Assembly: GCA_001792895.1 (NCBI GenBank)
Contig: MARA01000007.1
Span: 62,001-126,000 of the forward strand
Direction of reading: 5' to 3'
DNA from: Lentinus brumalis
Lineage: Eukaryota; Basidiomycota; Agaricomycetes; Polyporales; Polyporaceae
Length of the DNA: 64,000 nt
Positions 60,301 to 64,000 of the stretch are shown in pieces. The stretch's first letter is position 1; every line of letters begins with the position of its first letter. The notes under the pieces are model-generated. The model was not told the origin of the DNA and made no database searches. It saw only the letters and a program-made list of their open reading frames with translations. The position numbers were made by a program, and so were the translations under genes.

Positions 60301-60687
60301 CACGACGACATTATTTCCATATTTCCGGCTGCGACCACCTTCCAGCTGCCGATCACTCCTAGAACACCCGCATCTCGTGCCCAACTGGTCAGCGTGACGC
60401 GTAACCAACCCCCGTTGTTACCAGCGTATGCATTTACAGACTACAAGGCCCAAGGCCGGAGCCTCGACGCCGCAATTGTCGACCCGGACAGCGCCCTGTC
60501 GGTGCAAGGCGTGTATGTTATGCTATCGCGCGTGCGGACGATGGACGGGCTCGCTATACTGCATCCGTTCAAAGCCCGCAAGATCGAGGACAGGATATCG
60601 GAAGACCTGAGAGACGAGTTTTCGCGTTTGGAGGAGCGCGATCGTGACACTCGCGACTGGTACCATAATCAAGCTCCGCAACTGTAG
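54395..60687 (+). CDS. Helitron Rep-helicase (HUH endonuclease plus PIF1-like helicase)
   Basis: Exons 54395-54482, 54538-54597 and 54657-60687 (an extra in-frame intron near 54700-54768 is possible) give about 2060 aa, allowing one missing base at the eight-C run 56146-56153. An N-terminal region carries Cys pairs (CAPCGRHC, MCTDCRRE) resembling the DUF6570-type domain found in basidiomycete Helitrons. The Rep (Helitron_like_N) part has FFITINPSDIHHP, the HUH motif LHCHML and the paired catalytic tyrosines YYITDYI. The helicase has Walker A GVGGTGKS, Walker B LIIDEVSMIS, GDFGQLKPV, LRRNQRQSSDP, FTDYKAQGRS and VMLSRVRTMDG. All catalytic motifs are present, as expected for an autonomous rolling-circle Helitron. 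The antisense frames over it are shadows. Confidence 0.93.
54521..54535 (+). repeat. 15-base C homopolymer used as a polypyrimidine tract
   Basis: Immediately before the acceptor AG of RepHel intron 1 the tract is 15 C in a row. Its length is likely unstable, but being intronic it should be tolerated. Confidence 0.85.
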
Positions 60688-61269
60688 TACCCATCCTAAC
60701 GGCCCACGCCTTGCCACACGGCTCTGCCATGATTCGTACGTGTTTTTCGCTGCAGAAGCGCATGCGGACCGTTGCTGATGCCCACGCGCAGCCATCGCCG
60801 TTGCCACAGAGCTGCAGTCGCATGGGCGTTCACCAAGTGCGGTCCTCTGCTTCACGTGCGGGCCTGTGGTTGTCTCGTGTTTGTACAAGGGATCGATGAC
60901 CAGTCAACGTTACGAGAAGAAATCTGCTCGTGCAATATATCGCCGTCCGGTTTGCGACATTGCCCGTGCACTGTGAGGGCGTGGCGAGCCATAAGCCAGC
61001 GAGCAAGACAGCACTGTACAAGTTGTGTACGTACCCCCCTCGCTGTGGAAGAACGTACAGCCCCCGCCGTGAGACATGCGAGAGGTACAGCCGCAAAACA
61101 TGCGTGCACACGACGGGCACACCTCGTGGCGTTTCACAGACACTTCTTCACTGGAGCCCACCAACCTGCTCTGACGGTCGCAGGTGCTCGTCCCCTATAC
61201 TAGATCCAAGGCACGAGCCCCTACCCGACGTGCAGCCGCGAATCCGCTAAGGTCCCTGGTGTGAACGCC
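60688..61269. other. 3' flank of RepHel; unassigned Cys-containing frames
   Basis: A minus-strand frame around 61130-60980 has several cysteines (CPSCARMFCGC) that recall a zinc finger but has no start or splice support. No convincing gene is seen. Confidence 0.4.
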
Positions 61270-61470
61270 GCCGTCGTGACCGTCAGCAAAAGGGCACAGC
61301 CCTTTGGTCCACTTGGGACCACTTGGTCGCTCTTGCTCAGACGTCCTCAGACTATCCCAGACGTCTTAGTCCAGAAGGTTCATCTTCTTACTTAAGAGCG
61401 CTCTAAGTGACATCAAGTGCGTACTAAGACGCTCTAAGTACATCCCAAGTACTACCAAGTAAACATTCCG
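61270..61470 (+). repeat. cluster of short inverted and direct repeats downstream of RepHel
   Basis: Within 200 bp are short palindromes (GGGC..GCCC near 61299; GGTCC-ACTTG-GGACC near 61306-61320) followed by many copies of a CTAAGT/CCAAGT/TCAAGT hexamer between about 61390 and 61462, with CAGACGTC motifs in between. Nothing coding overlaps. Such structure would fit a terminal or subterminal region of the element, but no CTRR-type Helitron end with an adjacent hairpin could be pinned down. Confidence 0.5.
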
Positions 61471-63094
61471 AAGGCCGCAAATTCACGCCCCTTCCCAAGC
61501 AATCCAGCCCTCCACGACGTTCCTGGCTCTCTCATACCGGGCCCTACACCCAGACCTCATGCCACCAGGAATGAAGCACTGACGACCGAGAGCATTCACC
61601 TCCTGGTCGGACAAACCAAGTCACGTCGACGATGTACGTACCGAGCTGTAGTGCGGCGTGGTGTGCACCATCCAGGACGCGCCATCAGGGACACGCGGTC
61701 AGCGTCATCGGGGTTGTGCTCCTGTATGGAAACCCATCGTGAGCAAACTAACGCGACAACAGAGGGGAGGTAGCTTACGAGTACTGGGCGCGACGCGACG
61801 CAAGGGAATGACGAGGAGCGCAGCACGCGAGGGGGCGCGGCGCGAAGTCAATCGTAGCGCTAGTCACGGCAGCGATTGGGGCAGCTGTGAGTCAAGGGAC
61901 GTTATGAAGAACATGGAGAAGGGCGGACATACCTTAGTTCCTCCTGCAACGGTCGTCCAGGTCAGCTGATGTTGACGTTGACCTCGCTGACATGAAACCC
62001 TGGGTGCTTGTCCACGCGCCAACTGTGAGGCTGAGAACAGGTGATAAGACTTACCTCGTACGCCTTATTACCACCTACAAACTTCGACGGTTTCGTGGAT
62101 GAGACCGGCGTCGCGACGGGGACTCAGAGCAGGCGGTGCCGTGCCTGCACGGTGCCGTTCGAGGGAGACCCAATGACCAAGCTTAGACGGCAGCTTCAAT
62201 GGTACCGCAGCGCAAGCATATAGAGAACAGAACAGCAGAGTGGATGAGCGAGTGAAGTTACTGAAGAAAGAGGTGGTGGAAAGAGAGTCATCCGGACGCG
62301 CAGCGCTCATCGTTGCTACCCTATAGCCGCCGGCGTAAACAATGATCAACAAATGACTTCATGCCCGAACGAATGTTCAAGCGCAAATACTTCGCGCTAG
62401 ATATCCATGATGACCTGATGCAACAAGTTGTGCGAAGGAGGGAACAGTCGGTACAAGAGGCGCAACGGCGATCGAGTCGGGGCCAGGCACACCAAGACGT
62501 TCAGTAGCTCCAAGCCCGGATCAGGAAGTGCCCTTTTCCTGATGCGCCCACGTGGGACGAAAAGTCTGCTGGGTGCGCCCACAGCATGCACACAGTACAC
62601 GACACACTACAGGTATGTACGCGCGAATGCGACCTAGGACCTCGACGTTGTCCAGTAAGTGATTCGATATCGTTTACTAAGGTATATAGAGACAAACACT
62701 GACGACTCGCCCAGAACCGACGCTGCTCACGGTATACTCTCACATATCCGCACGGCCCGCGCGACGCGCGATACGCGTCGCAGAGACACCATGTACTACG
62801 CTCTTCTGTGAGTCCTGCTCTGTGTGAGACTGTACGTTAGTCTATTAACAACAGGTTGTAGCCAGAGATGTCGAAGAGCCTGCGATGCCACTGACTGCCG
62901 TCTCCGGCGATGTTGACTGCCACGAACCGGCTCTCAGAACGAGCCTGAGAATGCGGAATCAGCCACGTCGCAACAAACCGTGAAGAGCACCACTGCTTCA
63001 GCCATAACAACGACACAGCTCGTGGAAAACGGGCCAGTCTGGGATACGGCTTCCCGTGTGGCGTGCCCGCGCGCGTACGACTGCGACCGACGCC
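61471..63094. other. unassigned, possible 3' exons of a minus-strand gene at 61880-62130
   Basis: On the minus strand two short pieces with good donors and acceptors (about 62110-62055, KPSKFVGGNKAYE, then GTAAGT; and about 61970-61937, LTWTTVAGGTK, then GTATGT) lead to a last piece ending in TGA at about 61878. They look like the end of a real gene, but the upstream exons could not be found. Other frames in the stretch are unsupported. Confidence 0.3.
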
Positions 63095-63397
63095 ATGGTG
63101 TACCCGTCCCCCGATGACATTCTCTGGTCCACTCTCTCGCACGCCGCCTGCTATGCGGTCGCATTCTACCCTGCACCACGCGATGCGGTGCCAGCTGTAC
63201 CCAGGAACGACCCGCTCCGAACATTCCCACTCGTGCCAAGAACAGCAGTTGGTCCACCAGTTCTTAACAGTGTAGTGACAGAATCCCTCCCCCGCGGTTT
63301 ATTGGTCGCGACCGTGCCGACATACGTGTGTAGCGACGATCATCTCCCGCCTCGGCAAGCGGGCTACTCGTTCTCCCACATCCACATCGATGACTAG
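63095..63397 (+). CDS. small uncharacterised protein
   Basis: A single open frame from ATG 63095 to TAG 63397 (100 aa), starting MVYPSPDDILWSTLSHAACY. The sequence is protein-like with a hydrophobic N-terminal helix, Pro-rich middle and a His-rich end (SFSHIHIDD). It could be one exon of a longer gene. Its stop overlaps the ATG of the next frame (ATGACTAG). Confidence 0.4.
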   Translation: MVYPSPDDILWSTLSHAACYAVAFYPAPRDAVPAVPRNDPLRTFPLVPRTAVGPPVLNSVVTESLPRGLLVATVPTYVCSDDHLPPRQAGYSFSHIHIDD

Positions 63398-63593
63398 CGA
63401 GGCACGCCGGCCCCACGCTGTCCTGCGCTCTTTCCGAGAACGCTCAGGGTTCCTATTCAGGCCGGCTCTTCACGACGTCGTGCGCCGCGAAGAGCGCATT
63501 ATGACGTGCTCAACGACAGTTCGCCATACTATCGAAAAGAATCGGAGGTGGTACGATGCCCCCTCCCCATGCCCAGTGATTCAGTCAGGTTAA
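63390..63593 (+). CDS. possible small gene or exon overlapping the preceding stop
   Basis: ATG 63390 opens a 67-codon frame (MTSEARRPHAVLRSFRER) that is basic and protein-like. A GTGATT donor near its end could splice to an acceptor at about 63610, but the continuation is unclear. Unrecognised. Confidence 0.3.
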   Translation: MTSEARRPHAVLRSFRERSGFLFRPALHDVVRREERIMTCSTTVRHTIEKNRRWYDAPSPCPVIQSG

Positions 63594-64000
63594 CTATCAT
63601 GGAGCTGTCTAGGAACTCGCACGGAAGGACTGCGGACACGCACCCTGTACGTACCGAATATTTAGAACCGCGCTGCAATCAACAGCGCATGAGAGTACGC
63701 AAGCGTACTTCTCCATGCGCATCGGCACAAGGCCCGGAGGGGGGGGGCGGGCATACCACCCATTCAAATGGTGTCCACGAGCGCCATTATCCCACATACA
63801 ACACCGATGAACCGTTGGAGACCTCCGAGGCAACTCTATCACCCATATAGCACGCCCAATGTTCACGCCGACGACGCGTATCTAAATCTCTCCCACAACG
63901 CAAAAGCTCACCAACTCTACACCACGTCGGCTCCCAGCTCGAGACCCTGACGACACAGGGCCTACCCCCGTGACGGAACACCTCGTACAGCGGGTGCAAC
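63594..64000. other. right edge, possible gene entering from the right on minus
   Basis: The minus strand from 63999 is open for 71 codons (HPLYEVFRHGGRP). The first residues resemble HALYEIIRAPG in the Pro-rich gene at 41810-42811, so a related gene may lie across the window edge. This is a weak resemblance over few residues. Confidence 0.25.

Noticed and set aside
24000..61500. Starship-type element
   Set aside because: No DUF3435 tyrosine recombinase was seen at either side, and these are known from ascomycetes.
60688..61500. CTAG sites as the Helitron 3' end (for example near 61200)
   Set aside because: No GC-rich hairpin sits 10-12 nt upstream, so a terminus cannot be claimed.
24000..64000. 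Intact integrated large DNA virus
   Set aside because: Reductase, kinase and helicase genes suggested this, but no major capsid, DNA polymerase B, packaging ATPase or late transcription factor was recognised, and the genes are rich in spliceosomal introns. A Helitron-type replicon fits better; ancient viral ancestry of some genes is not excluded.
1..64000. CRISPR arrays, tRNA or rRNA genes
   Set aside because: No regularly spaced direct repeats of the right size and no recognisable tRNA or rRNA sequence were found on reading both strands; a dedicated scan was not possible.

Overview
The window looks like part of an agaricomycete (mushroom-forming basidiomycete) genome. Genes are split by many short GT..AG introns, mostly 45-75 bp. 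There are expanded F-box/LRR-like, MYND-finger and CLK/LAMMER-like kinase families, and a Ste12 transcription factor that combines a STE domain with two C2H2 fingers. I saw no rRNA, tRNA or CRISPR array. All calls come from reading the sequence; exon models are inferred from splice signals and reading frame.

Layout. 0-19 kb is a host region of F-box-like genes: three tandem paralogues on + (1275-6900) sharing an unusual 9-nt first exon, a related gene (8102-9370), an F-box gene on - (10254-11482), and a degraded stretch with at least one F-box-like remnant (about 15.0-15.6 kb). 19479-23060 is an intact STE12-type regulator. From about 24 kb to the right edge the character changes to a dense mosaic of intron-rich genes on both strands, many with a TATA-like box 45-90 bp before the ATG: a Zn2Cys6 protein, an F-box/nucleotidyltransferase-like gene, a CLK/LAMMER-like kinase, several unrecognised families, a divergent ribonucleotide reductase large subunit (38345-41478), a head-to-head pair of MYND genes (49980-52097), a ribonucleotide reductase small subunit (52868-54013), and a complete Helitron Rep-helicase (54395-60687).

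How the parts may work together. The small reductase subunit and the Helitron RepHel are transcribed divergently from a 381-bp intergenic region, each with its own TATA-like element. A full class I reductase (large plus small subunit, nearly all catalytic residues kept) beside a rolling-circle replication initiator suggests a mobile element or endogenised replicon that carries its own dNTP supply. This is an inference: element boundaries could not be fixed, and no capsid, DNA polymerase or packaging gene was seen.

Caveat. At least four of the larger island genes (RNR large, RNR small, RepHel, nucleotidyltransferase-like) are each one base short at a C or G run. Either the assembly under-calls homopolymers or the genes are decaying; both should be considered before calling pseudogenes.
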